Shown here in pieces: positions 26,087-34,363 of a DNA stretch of 64,000 nt. Within the stretch, counting starts at the first letter, position 1, and each line of letters starts with the position of its first letter. The notes below the pieces were generated by a model. It searched no databases, was not told where the DNA came from, and saw only the letters and a list, made by a program, of their open reading frames with translations. Position numbers and translations under genes: made by a program. The DNA is from an uncultured Lachnospiraceae bacterium. Its GTDB lineage: Bacteria > Bacillota > Clostridia > Lachnospirales > Lachnospiraceae. Location: positions 1-64,000 of the forward strand of contig CALWBQ010000025.1 of NCBI GenBank assembly GCA_944376125.1, in the 5' to 3' direction.

Positions 26087-27121
26087 TCACAGGTTTTTGC
26101 TTGTTTTCGGCCTTGCATCTCTCGCCTGAACTGTCATAAGGAGCTCTTTAACTGCCTCTTCATACGCTGTCCGGTTTTTGTAGTAACTCTCTGCATGAGC
26201 CGCCCCTGAAATGATCAGCTTCTTTTTCGGCGCTCTGCAGTGATCATAAATCTTGTCGCACATCCAGCAGGGGACAAAGGTATCTCTGTCGCCGTGGATG
26301 AACAATGTGGGGATTTCCGATTTTTCTGCTTCTCTGGATGCGTCCCCCTCTTTCAACCCATACCCTGCCTTCTTTCTGGTGACCACATCAGCGATCTGCA
26401 TCAGCGGAAATGGAGGGATATGGTACCAGCTCTTCAGCACATGGGAAAACACATCCCATGCGGAGGTAAATGCGCAGTCCGACACAATGCCTTTCACATT
26501 GGCCGGCAGCTTCTGACCGCTGGCCATCACAACCGTAGCAGCTCCCATAGAAATGCCGTGAAGATAAATCTCTATGTCCTCTCTTCCAAAACGGTTCTCG
26601 ATATAGGACAACCAGGAAAGAACATCAAATCGATCCAGGGTGCCAAAACCGATATACTCCCCTTCGCTCTGTCCATGGCTTCTCTCATCCACAATCAGCA
26701 TAGCACATCCAAGTTCATGGATATAAAATTTAGAGAGAGCTGTATAATCGCTCATCCCCTGGCTGCTGTAGCCATGAAATGCCAGCACCAGCTTCCCTGG
26801 CCGCTCCGGCTGCCATTCCTTTTCTTCAGCAGGCCAGGGGCATCCTGGAAAATAGGTTCCGTGGAGTCTCAGCCCGTCCTGAGACTGGGTCCAGACATCC
26901 TCCCGATACTGGCCCGACTGCCATTCCCGGCAGCTTTCAATATAAGGAATATGCTCGTTCCAGTCCGTTCCGGACATATCAATGGTTCTCTCTGTTTTTG
27001 CGCCGCCGCGGGTCAGCGTCCGGCAAAACAGATAGTTCGCACCTGCATACTCCGCTGCCAGAAGCCCTCCGGCCGCCGCCGCTGCTCCTCCCAGCATCCT
27101 CCAGGCTGTTTCTCGTCTCAT
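26087..27121 (-). CDS. Alpha/beta hydrolase, membrane-anchored
   Basis: 344 residues with a hydrophobic N-terminal segment (AAAAAGGLLAAEYAG) that could anchor it at the membrane, then a serine hydrolase fold. The oxyanion region is AFHGYSSQG, the nucleophile elbow HGISMGAA, the acid in HGDRDTFVP, and the histidine in GAAHAESY. It resembles the YqkD/FrsA-like group. It lies 21 bp upstream of the condensation-like gene and so is likely in the same operon, where it could release or trim the product. Confidence 0.85.
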   Translation of the reverse strand: MRRETAWRMLGGAAAAAGGLLAAEYAGANYLFCRTLTRGGAKTERTIDMSGTDWNEHIPYIESCREWQSGQYREDVWTQSQDGLRLHGTYFPGCPWPAEEKEWQPERPGKLVLAFHGYSSQGMSDYTALSKFYIHELGCAMLIVDERSHGQSEGEYIGFGTLDRFDVLSWLSYIENRFGREDIEIYLHGISMGAATVVMASGQKLPANVKGIVSDCAFTSAWDVFSHVLKSWYHIPPFPLMQIADVVTRKKAGYGLKEGDASREAEKSEIPTLFIHGDRDTFVPCWMCDKIYDHCRAPKKKLIISGAAHAESYYKNRTAYEEAVKELLMTVQARDARPKTSKNL

Positions 27122-27185
27122 GCCCCAACACCTCCTACCATGTCCGGCTGTCTCTTCCTCTGCACAATCTGTGCCGTCAGACAGG

Positions 27186-27509
27186 TCAGCCCCGGATCAC
27201 CTCTTTTATTTTAAGCGCCTTCTCAATGCTCCCGTCCACCTTCAGCTTTCCAATGGTAAAGGCAAACACCGGGTCCAGCTTTCCGTTCACAATCTTCATC
27301 AATGTCTCTGCAGTACAGGTAAACAGAACATCTCTGTCATAGTACTCATAGGGTTCCACATAAAGCTGTCCGTCTTTGATCTCCGCGTAAAAGGCTCCTG
27401 CCCCCTCTCCGGTGATGTTGAACTGGAAGGCGACATGCTCCTTTACCCCGCTGACATCCGCACCGGAAAATTTTGTTTTGATTGTGTCAAAAATCTCCTG
27501 ATAGGTCAT
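27186..27509 (-). CDS. SCP2-like sterol/lipid-binding protein
   Basis: 107-residue protein that matches the SCP-2 lipid-transfer fold: FQFNITGEGAGAFYAEIKDG, then FTCTAETLMKIVNGKLDPVFAFTIGKLKVDGSIEKALKI. Such proteins carry acyl chains or other hydrophobic ligands. It is first in the run SCP2-hydrolase-condensation-carrier-ligase. This supports a lipid-like substrate or product for the cluster. A palindrome about 45-60 bp upstream may be the operator of the divergent TetR protein. Confidence 0.82.
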   Translation of the reverse strand: MTYQEIFDTIKTKFSGADVSGVKEHVAFQFNITGEGAGAFYAEIKDGQLYVEPYEYYDRDVLFTCTAETLMKIVNGKLDPVFAFTIGKLKVDGSIEKALKIKEVIRG

Positions 27510-27553
27510 ATGCGATAACCTCCTTGCGCCCGGCAGAATTTCCGGGATATTTT

Positions 27554-27568
27554 TCGACCAGCGGTCGA
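27554..27568. promoter_or_regulatory. Probable TetR operator
   Basis: TCGACC-AGC-GGTCGA is a perfect 6-3-6 palindrome in the divergent gap between the SCP2-like gene and the TetR-type regulator. Confidence 0.5.
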
Positions 27569-27735
27569 TTCTTTTAAATTTAACCTACCATGTTTTTTTT
27601 CTTCCGTCAATAGGTTTCCGGCGGGTCTGGCATTTTTTCTGTAATTCTGCTATACTGAACTACACATTCCCCTGCCGCGTCTGCCTGCCGGACACTGGCG
27701 CGTTGACCAATGAACTGCTGAAGAGGAGAGACAGA

Positions 27736-28356
27736 ATGAAACAGAATAAAAAGGATCTGATTTTGGACGCTATGCAGACTCTAATGAATGACCGGGACAT
27801 ACAGCTGATCACAGTGGATGAGATTGCCCGGGAAGCTGGAATCGGAAAAGGAAGCATCTACTACTATTTTTCTTCCAAAAGTGATATTCTCACTGCACTG
27901 GTAGAACGCTCCTACAGTGCAGCTATCGATGAAGGGCGGAGGCTGGCGGAAGACGATCAGATGGATGTCTTTACGCGGCTGGAAATTCTATTTAAAACAT
28001 GCCTTTCCGCCTCCAAGGAGCTGAAACGGAAGGAAAACCAAAGCAGTCTTCTCCAACTCCAGCAGAGCGCCCTAATCCACCAGGAATTTTTGAGCTTCCT
28101 TCTCCGCTCCCTGCAGCCTATTTTGAGCAATGTCCTAGCCCAGGGAGACGCGTCCGGACAGCTCATCTGCCCCGATCCCCAGTCCACCGCACGCATTGTA
28201 CTGAGTGTCCTCGGAGTAGCCTTAGATAACCATCTGGCTCCCACCTCCCCAGAAGAAATTCAAAACCTTCTGGGCACCTTCGCCTGGATCCAGGAAAAAA
28301 GCATGGATATACCGGCCGGGAAGCTGGATTTTTTAAAAGAAACATCTGATAACTGA
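27736..28356 (+). CDS. TetR/AcrR family regulator
   Basis: 206-residue repressor-type regulator. The N-terminal helix-turn-helix is clear (ITVDEIAREAGIGKGSIYYYFSSKSDILTALVERS), and the C-terminal ligand domain is variable. I choose the ATG after GAGGAGAG, 11 codons inside the longest frame. It is divergent from the SCP2-hydrolase-condensation-carrier-ligase run and likely represses it, possibly responding to an acyl ligand. The next plus-strand gene begins 16 bp after its stop. Confidence 0.92.
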   Translation: MKQNKKDLILDAMQTLMNDRDIQLITVDEIAREAGIGKGSIYYYFSSKSDILTALVERSYSAAIDEGRRLAEDDQMDVFTRLEILFKTCLSASKELKRKENQSSLLQLQQSALIHQEFLSFLLRSLQPILSNVLAQGDASGQLICPDPQSTARIVLSVLGVALDNHLAPTSPEEIQNLLGTFAWIQEKSMDIPAGKLDFLKETSDN

Positions 28357-28372
28357 GGAGGTCTGAACGGGC

Positions 28373-29215
28373 ATGGCTGATTTGCTGGAACGATTTTTGT
28401 ACGCGACATCCTGGACATTTGAAAAGCCCAGGGCCTACTCCGCCCCGCTTTTGTTCTTTACCGCCTTTGGGGTTATCTGTGCAGTATTTTTTGCCCGGAT
28501 TGCGGCTGCCCGCTTTCTCTCTTCCAGGCATCAAAAAAGGAACGGACACCGTTTCCGCTCCCTTTTGTTTTTCTGTGGACTGATTCTGGCCGTCTGCGAA
28601 CTGTACAAGCAGGCTTTTCTCTATGTTGTTGTTTTTCATCATTCGTACAACTGGTGGTATTTTCCATTTCAGCTCTGCAGCGTGCCTATGTACCTCTGCC
28701 TTCTTCTCCCTCTGCTGCCCGACGGAAGGATGCGCACGTCTGTCCTGACGTTCCTTCAGGATTTCGGAATTCTCGGCGGAATCATGGCCCTTCTGGTTCC
28801 GGATGGATTTCTCTGGGAGTATATCACCCTCACCTGCCACGGCTTTCTCTGGCACTTTCTGCTGATTTTTATTGGGTTTTATATTGCTTTCTCCCAGCAG
28901 TCTGACAGCACAAAGGCAGGGTACCTGTCTGCCCTGCCTCTCTACGGTGCCTGCTGCCTGATCGCCACAGCTATCAACCTGGCTGTCCAGTATTATCTGT
29001 GGCCCTATAGCTACGCCAATATGTTTTATATCAATCCCTGTTTTCCGTCAGAACAGGTGGTCTTCCACACCATCGCCCTGACCTTCGGGACACCTGTGGG
29101 ACTTATCGCCTATCTGGCAGCCTCCTGCATCGGCGCCTTCTTCGTTCACTGTTTCTGCGGCCGGATCACTCCGCCCTCATCAATGGCAGCCCCAAAGGAT
29201 ATCGATTCCAGATAA
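28373..29215 (+). CDS. YwaF/TIGR02206-like membrane protein
   Basis: 280-residue polytopic protein with about seven membrane segments. The pattern WWYFPFQLCSVPMYLCL and the later NMFYINP are like the YwaF/TIGR02206 family, whose role is unknown. It follows the TetR gene in the same direction. Its last 70 bp overlap the 3' end of the convergent CapA-like gene. Confidence 0.75.
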   Translation: MADLLERFLYATSWTFEKPRAYSAPLLFFTAFGVICAVFFARIAAARFLSSRHQKRNGHRFRSLLFFCGLILAVCELYKQAFLYVVVFHHSYNWWYFPFQLCSVPMYLCLLLPLLPDGRMRTSVLTFLQDFGILGGIMALLVPDGFLWEYITLTCHGFLWHFLLIFIGFYIAFSQQSDSTKAGYLSALPLYGACCLIATAINLAVQYYLWPYSYANMFYINPCFPSEQVVFHTIALTFGTPVGLIAYLAASCIGAFFVHCFCGRITPPSSMAAPKDIDSR

Positions 29216-30342
29216 TCAAAAAACGCCAGTCTCTCTGCCTGGTCTGTCAGTTCCCTGGTATATCCAGCGCTGGAAGTCCCAGGGACCGCTGTCAGGCGGG
29301 TCTCCTCCCCATTCCACTCCACTTTCAGGAGCATAGTCTTGGGAATCGAACTGCCGAAAACCAAATTTCCAAGACTATATACAATAGGTTTCCCCTGATA
29401 ATACTCAATTCCCTGAAGCACATGGGGATGACTGCCGATCACCAGATCTGCTCCGGCATCGATATACTGTCTCCCTAAAGTCTTCTGATACTCCTGAGGA
29501 AATTCATCCCGCTCAATCCCCCAGTGAACATAGACTATCACATAATCGCAGACCGCTTTCGCCATGGCAATCTGCTCCAGCAGGACTGCAGGATCGTAGG
29601 TGGACAGCATCCCTGGCTGGTATTGGGTAGCCGCCCATTCCGGCACAGGAATCACTCTGGTGGCACCTAAAAAGCCGATGGTTTTTTCTCCCACCTCTAT
29701 GGTTTCCCATGCCTTGGCCGCTTCCAGGTCGGCCCCTGCCCCCACATGGAGAATCCCAGCCCCATCCAGAACCGAGCAGGAATCCAGCAGGGCATCCGTC
29801 CCATAATCCAGCGCATGATTGTTGGCCAGCGTTACAATATCGATCCCCATCTCCTGAAACATGGAAACCTTCTCCGGAGGCAGCCGGAAGGTGAACTGCT
29901 TATCCTCCGCCTGCTCTCCTCTGTCGCTGAAGGGAAATTCCTGATTGACCATGAAAACATCTGCCTGGCCGATCTCATTCCGGAAGCCTTCTCCCAGAAC
30001 GCCTTGGATTCCTCCGCCTCTCTCATATGCCGCCAGCACATGGTCAGACAAAAGCACATCTCCGCCAAAAAGCAGGCTGACGTTTCTTATCTCTTCCTCG
30101 ATTTTTAGGTCTTCCTCTTTCTCTGTATCCGTCCGGATTGCAATTTCTTCTGTCTGGGGCGCCGTCTGGGGCTCTGCAGCATCGGCTAGCGCCTGCACTT
30201 GCTTTTCTTCCCGCACCTTCCCGTCTCTCCAGGTCACGGCAAGAACTGCCATCACCCCCGCAAAGATGACCATCAAAAAGCCCAGGAATATGACTATAGG
30301 GAGCTGCCCAGATGTTCTGCTCCCCTTTCTGCCTTTTCCCAT
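29146..30342 (-). CDS. CapA-family (PGA_cap) phosphoesterase-like protein
   Basis: 398 residues with one N-terminal membrane segment (VIFLGFLMVIFAGVMAVLAV), a charged linker, and a calcineurin-like CapA domain. Typical motifs are LLFGGDVLLSDHV, TLANNHALDYG, VYVHWGIE and GSHPHVLQG. The family takes its name from poly-gamma-glutamate capsule synthesis, but most members stand alone, as here, without capBC. The catalytic domain should lie outside the cell membrane. Confidence 0.9.
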   Translation of the reverse strand: MGKGRKGSRTSGQLPIVIFLGFLMVIFAGVMAVLAVTWRDGKVREEKQVQALADAAEPQTAPQTEEIAIRTDTEKEEDLKIEEEIRNVSLLFGGDVLLSDHVLAAYERGGGIQGVLGEGFRNEIGQADVFMVNQEFPFSDRGEQAEDKQFTFRLPPEKVSMFQEMGIDIVTLANNHALDYGTDALLDSCSVLDGAGILHVGAGADLEAAKAWETIEVGEKTIGFLGATRVIPVPEWAATQYQPGMLSTYDPAVLLEQIAMAKAVCDYVIVYVHWGIERDEFPQEYQKTLGRQYIDAGADLVIGSHPHVLQGIEYYQGKPIVYSLGNLVFGSSIPKTMLLKVEWNGEETRLTAVPGTSSAGYTRELTDQAERLAFFDYLESISFGAAIDEGGVIRPQKQ

Positions 30343-30374
30343 AGTTCTCCCCTTTCAGTCACAATCAATACATT

Positions 30375-31214
30375 TTATAATGCCATGACAATGCCGCCGT
30401 CACTGGCATAGACAGTCGCCACGCCAGCAGTCTCTGTAATCACAACACGCTTGAAAGAAGCCCGCTTTTCCATCTCCTCTTTTACGAAAGCAGCCCGCTC
30501 CGGATTGTTGCAGTGAGCAATCACAAGCGTTTTTTCTTCCGTATTTTTCCCTTCCTGCACAGCAATGTCACACATTCTCGCAAGCGCTTTGCTGATTCCT
30601 CTGGCCTGATCCAATTTTATGATCGTGCCTTTATCTGCTCCCATCACTGGCTTTATATTCAGTGCCGTTGCAAAAAATGCCTGCAAACCTGAAAGCCGTC
30701 CATTTTTTCTCAGGACATCCAGAGTCTCCAAAACAAAATATGTGTGCATTTCCCGCCGAAACACCATTGCCTTTTCCAGAATTTGATCAAAAGGGAGCCC
30801 TGCCTCACACATTTCCTGAATGTACAGCGCCTGGTTCAGCTCTCCTGCCGAGGCGGAATCGGATCCGATCACCGCAATATTCTTGTCGTGGCCGTGTTCC
30901 TCGTAATACAGATCCATCCCCAATCTTGCTGCATTGTAGGTGCCGCTCAAATGTTCCGACAGAGTGATAACAAAAATATTCTCCGCATCACACTCAAAAG
31001 CCTCTTTGAAACGTTCCGGGGACGGGCATGCCGTCTTCGGGCATTCCGGACATGCCGCTACCAGTCCCAAAAATTTTTTCTGGTCAAAGGTCTCATCGTC
31101 TGTCACATAAACGCTTCCAACCTGAAGCGTCAGAGGAATCATCTGAAAATGCGGATCTTTCTTTAATTCTTCAGTCAGATCCAAACAACTGTCACCAATA
31201 ATTTTATAGCTCAT
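30375..31214 (-). CDS. DegV family fatty-acid-binding protein
   Basis: 279-residue DegV/FakB-type protein. It starts YKIIGDSCLDL and has the family core ITLSEHLSGTYNAAR and SDSASAGE. FakB proteins hold fatty acids for phosphorylation by FakA kinase, but no fakA is in the window. A perfect 7-1-7-type palindrome overlies the predicted start of transcription, so the gene seems to be tightly repressed. Confidence 0.93.
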   Translation of the reverse strand: MSYKIIGDSCLDLTEELKKDPHFQMIPLTLQVGSVYVTDDETFDQKKFLGLVAACPECPKTACPSPERFKEAFECDAENIFVITLSEHLSGTYNAARLGMDLYYEEHGHDKNIAVIGSDSASAGELNQALYIQEMCEAGLPFDQILEKAMVFRREMHTYFVLETLDVLRKNGRLSGLQAFFATALNIKPVMGADKGTIIKLDQARGISKALARMCDIAVQEGKNTEEKTLVIAHCNNPERAAFVKEEMEKRASFKRVVITETAGVATVYASDGGIVMAL

Positions 31215-31255
31215 AACTGGCCTCCAACAGATTTTTATATCTTTTGTTTCATCAA

Positions 31256-31272
31256 GTAGTAATCATTACTAC
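31256..31272. promoter_or_regulatory. Perfect 17-bp palindrome over the degV start site
   Basis: GTAGTAAT-C-ATTACTAC is a perfect palindrome with a single central base. It sits right after the -10 element. The 7-1-7 form recalls Fur/PerR/Zur-type sites, though the sequence is not a canonical box of any of these. Confidence 0.55.
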
Positions 31273-31274
31273 AT

Positions 31275-31302
31275 ATTATAGCATAACTTTCTGATTTTTC
31301 AA
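31275..31302 (-). promoter_or_regulatory. Predicted degV promoter
   Basis: Minus-strand -35 TTGAAA (31297-31302) and -10 TATAAT (31275-31280) with a 16-bp spacer, followed at once by the palindrome at 31256-31272. Confidence 0.6.
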
Positions 31303-31388
31303 TATAAAAACAACCGGATATGGCAGGTATCTTTTCTGCTGCTTCGCGAAAGGCAGCATGTTATGCGGGACAGCCATTTTAAAAAAGG

Positions 31389-31431
31389 AAAAGACCTGGA
31401 AGCAGCATTCACTGCCTCCAGATCTTTTATT
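31389..31431 (-). terminator. Terminator after the histidine phosphatase gene
   Basis: AAAGA-CTGGA and TCCAG-TCTTT arms, with an inner GGAGGCAG/CTGCTTCC pairing on the minus strand, form a long stem just after the stop codon. U-rich bases follow on the minus strand. Confidence 0.55.
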
Positions 31432-31432
31432 T

Positions 31433-32092
31433 TTATGTCAGCTTCAGTTTTTTTCCTGTTCGGAAATCAATGCACTCTCCAGGATCATAGTAAATCTGAT
31501 CCTCTGCGACCAAAACAGCTTTTCCTTCCGAGACATCCACAATGTTCACCGCACAGTTGGGCGGCACATGGCCATGCCAGAAATCGTCTTTGTTCTCATA
31601 AACACTGTTCAGCAATGCCCGGCAGGCACAGCCGTGAGTGGCGATCAAGATCGTTTTGTCCTGCCACTGAGGATTGGCAATCACCTGATCAAGGAATTCC
31701 TTTGTCCTGGCGCAGACCTGGGCTATGGTCTCCCCTCCCTCAGGGGGTACAAACTGAAATGGATTCTGATAAAAATCATTCAGCCTGTCCTGAGGAACCT
31801 GACAGTTTCCCGGTCTGCATCCCAATCCTTCCCACACTCCCAGGTTAATCTCTGCGATCCGCCAGTCTTCCAAAATCGGCACATCTCTCCCCGCAAGAAT
31901 AATCTCTGCTGTCTGCCTCGCTCGCTGAAGCGGGCTGGTGACAGCCAGATCAAAGGGGACATCTTTCAGACCTTTTGCCGTCTCCTGGGCTAGACGGATC
32001 CCCTTTTCATTGAGAGGGATATCCGTCCTGCCCTGCATTTTTCCGCATACGTTCCATTCCGTCTCACCATGACGGACAATATAGAGCCGCAT
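31433..32092 (-). CDS. Histidine phosphatase (phosphoglycerate mutase-like)
   Basis: 219-residue cytoplasmic phosphatase of the CobC/GpmB type. The catalytic motif is VRHGETEWN with His8, and the second histidine is in IATHGCACRA. Other signatures are SPLQRARQTAEI and EINLGVWEG. The length is that of broad-range phosphatases such as PhoE or alpha-ribazole phosphatase. There are no cobalamin genes nearby, so the substrate is open. It lies 16 bp downstream of htpG and may be co-transcribed. Confidence 0.9.
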   Translation of the reverse strand: MRLYIVRHGETEWNVCGKMQGRTDIPLNEKGIRLAQETAKGLKDVPFDLAVTSPLQRARQTAEIILAGRDVPILEDWRIAEINLGVWEGLGCRPGNCQVPQDRLNDFYQNPFQFVPPEGGETIAQVCARTKEFLDQVIANPQWQDKTILIATHGCACRALLNSVYENKDDFWHGHVPPNCAVNIVDVSEGKAVLVAEDQIYYDPGECIDFRTGKKLKLT

Positions 32093-32108
32093 AGCTTTCT
32101 CCTTTTAG

Positions 32109-34106
32109 TTAATCTGCAATCATTCCCATCATCTCGTTGCTTCTGGCAATAAATTTGGTCATGCGCTCCGGCGTGAGGGAACCATGGCTTAATGCCGCCA
32201 AATCATAGAGCTGCTGACAGATCATCGCTGTATGTTCGCCGTCTTTGTGGTTCAAGACGTACTGAACCAGCTTATTGTTGGCGTTGAGCACCAGAGTCTC
32301 CTGATTTGCGCCGAACATATCGCTGTCCAAGCCCATGCTGTACATCTTCATCATTTCCTGCATTCTTCTGGAATCTTCAGAAACAGTGATCATGGAGGCA
32401 ATATTGGCATTTTTCAGCTTCTCTACCTTGATGGTCAGTTTATCATTTTCCAGAGCTTTTCTGAAAATCTCTGTCAGGGAATCGGCATCGGCTTTGGCAG
32501 CCTCCTCGTCCTCCTTGCTGGTTTCCTCCTTAAAGGTATCTGTCAGATCCGCATCGATCCTGAGGAATTTTACGCCCTCATTTTTTTGCTCCAGATGGGT
32601 GATAAACGGCGCGTCAATATTGTGTTTTAGGATCACGGCGTCAAGGCCGGCCTCCTTAAACATATTGATGTACTGGCTCTGCTCCTTCTCATCTGTCACA
32701 TAGAATACTGTATTCTCATGCTTGTCTTTATTTTCTTCCAGACATTCGGGAAGGGTCAGGTACTTGCCGTACAGATTCTTAAAGATGATATAATCCTTCA
32801 TCTTCTCTGCAAATTTCTCATCTTTGATGCAGCCAAATTTGATAAATGGGTTGATGTCATCCCAGTATTTCTCATAATTCTCCCGGTCTGTCTTGCACAT
32901 TCCAGACAGCTTATCCGCCACTTTCTTCGTGATATAATCAGAAATCTTCTTTACAAACCCATCGTTCTGCAGGGCACTTCTGGACACGTTCAGCGGCAGA
33001 TCCGGGCAGTCGATAACGCCCTTTAACAGCATCAGGAATTCCGGTATCACTTCCTTGATATTATCGGCGATGAATACCTGGTTATTGTACAGCTTGATGG
33101 TTCCCTCCAGGCTGTCGTACTCCATGTTGATCTTGGGGAAGTACAGGATGCCCTTTAAGTTGAAGGGATAATCCATATTCAGGTGGATCCAGAACAGCGG
33201 TTCTTTGAAATCCAGGAAGACCTTCCGGTAGAACTCCTTATATTCTTCCTCCGTGCACTCGTTGGGATGCTTATTCCAGAGGGGATTCGTATCATTTAGG
33301 GCGACCGGGCGCTTTAAGATCTTATACTTCTCCTTGGCCGGGGATACCTCCACCGTCTCCTTCTCGCCGTTCTCGTTCTCTTTCTCCTCAGTCTTGGCCT
33401 CCTCCACGATAGTCTCCACAATCGTGTCCTTATCCGTCAATTCATCCTTTTCAATAGTTTCATACTGAGGCCCTTTCGATGCGTCTTCCAGGTAGATCGG
33501 AACCGGCATAAAAGCACAGTATTTTTCAATAACTTCCCTTGCCCGGTACTCATTGGCAAACTCTGTGCTGTCTTCGTTCAGATACAGGGTGACTGTGGTG
33601 CCGTTCAGCTCTCTGTCCCCATCAGTCATCTCAAACTCCGTGCCTCCCTCGGATTCCCAGTGGACGGCTTTGGATCCTTCTTTATAAGATTTGGTGTCAA
33701 TGGTCACCTTATCAGCCACCATAAAAGCAGAATAAAATCCCAGGCCAAAATGCCCGATGATCTGGTCTTCGTTGGCTTTGTCCTTATACTTCTCCAGAAA
33801 GTCCTGGGCGCCGGAAAACGCGATCTGGTTGATGTACTCATCTACTTCTTCCTCCGTCATTCCCAGTCCATTGTCCGATACTGTGATCGTCTTCTCATTA
33901 GGATTCACGGTCACCTGAATTTTATATTCTACGTCCTCAGGCTTCTCGTACTCTCCCATCAGCTCCAGCTTTTTCAGTTTTGTAATAGCGTCGCAGCCAT
34001 TGGAAATCAATTCGCGGTAAAAAATATCGTGATCCGAATACAGCCATTTTTTAATGATCGGAAATATATTCTCACTGTTAATAGAGAGGCTTCCACTCTT
34101 TGCCAT
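32109..34106 (-). CDS. htpG: Chaperone HtpG (Hsp90)
   Basis: 665-residue ATP-dependent chaperone. The N-terminal GHKL ATPase has ELISNGCDA, DNGLGMT and the lid GHFGLGFYSAFMVAD. A charged Lys/Glu linker follows at about 220-250, then the middle domain with the catalytic-loop segment NVSRSALQ, and the C-terminal dimer domain. The length is typical. The gene has a consensus promoter, with a CIRCE element just upstream of the -35, so it is probably under HrcA control. Confidence 0.97.
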   Translation of the reverse strand: MAKSGSLSINSENIFPIIKKWLYSDHDIFYRELISNGCDAITKLKKLELMGEYEKPEDVEYKIQVTVNPNEKTITVSDNGLGMTEEEVDEYINQIAFSGAQDFLEKYKDKANEDQIIGHFGLGFYSAFMVADKVTIDTKSYKEGSKAVHWESEGGTEFEMTDGDRELNGTTVTLYLNEDSTEFANEYRAREVIEKYCAFMPVPIYLEDASKGPQYETIEKDELTDKDTIVETIVEEAKTEEKENENGEKETVEVSPAKEKYKILKRPVALNDTNPLWNKHPNECTEEEYKEFYRKVFLDFKEPLFWIHLNMDYPFNLKGILYFPKINMEYDSLEGTIKLYNNQVFIADNIKEVIPEFLMLLKGVIDCPDLPLNVSRSALQNDGFVKKISDYITKKVADKLSGMCKTDRENYEKYWDDINPFIKFGCIKDEKFAEKMKDYIIFKNLYGKYLTLPECLEENKDKHENTVFYVTDEKEQSQYINMFKEAGLDAVILKHNIDAPFITHLEQKNEGVKFLRIDADLTDTFKEETSKEDEEAAKADADSLTEIFRKALENDKLTIKVEKLKNANIASMITVSEDSRRMQEMMKMYSMGLDSDMFGANQETLVLNANNKLVQYVLNHKDGEHTAMICQQLYDLAALSHGSLTPERMTKFIARSNEMMGMIAD

Positions 34107-34155
34107 TTTTACATCACTCCTTCAAAAAATAATGTCTATAGAACCTTTATCCGTT

Positions 34156-34184
34156 ATTTTAATACCATCATATCCAAATGTCAA
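34156..34184 (-). promoter_or_regulatory. Predicted htpG promoter
   Basis: Minus-strand -35 TTGACA (34179-34184) and -10 TAAAAT (34156-34161) with an exact 17-bp spacer. Confidence 0.7.
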
Positions 34185-34191
34185 TAAAAAA

Positions 34192-34218
34192 TCAGCACTC
34201 AAAAGGTCTGAGTGCTAA
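34192..34218. promoter_or_regulatory. CIRCE element before htpG
   Basis: TCAGCACTC-N9-GAGTGCTAA matches the HrcA operator TTAGCACTC-N9-GAGTGCTAA except at one base. It lies directly upstream of the htpG -35 element. Confidence 0.85.
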
Positions 34219-34363
34219 TAATTTATGATCTTTTTATTTTTCCAACATACTGCTGTCTGTGGAATCCTCCTTAGAAATATGTGTTGGAACCCTTTTTTTC
34301 TTAATGGTAAGCTGTTATCAGAACACCAAATAGTTTACTTTTTCAGGAGGAGGTATCACTGCC

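Noticed and set aside
27999..28855. Overlapping frames within the TetR and YwaF-like genes
   Set aside because: They are low-complexity shadows on either strand of well-supported genes.
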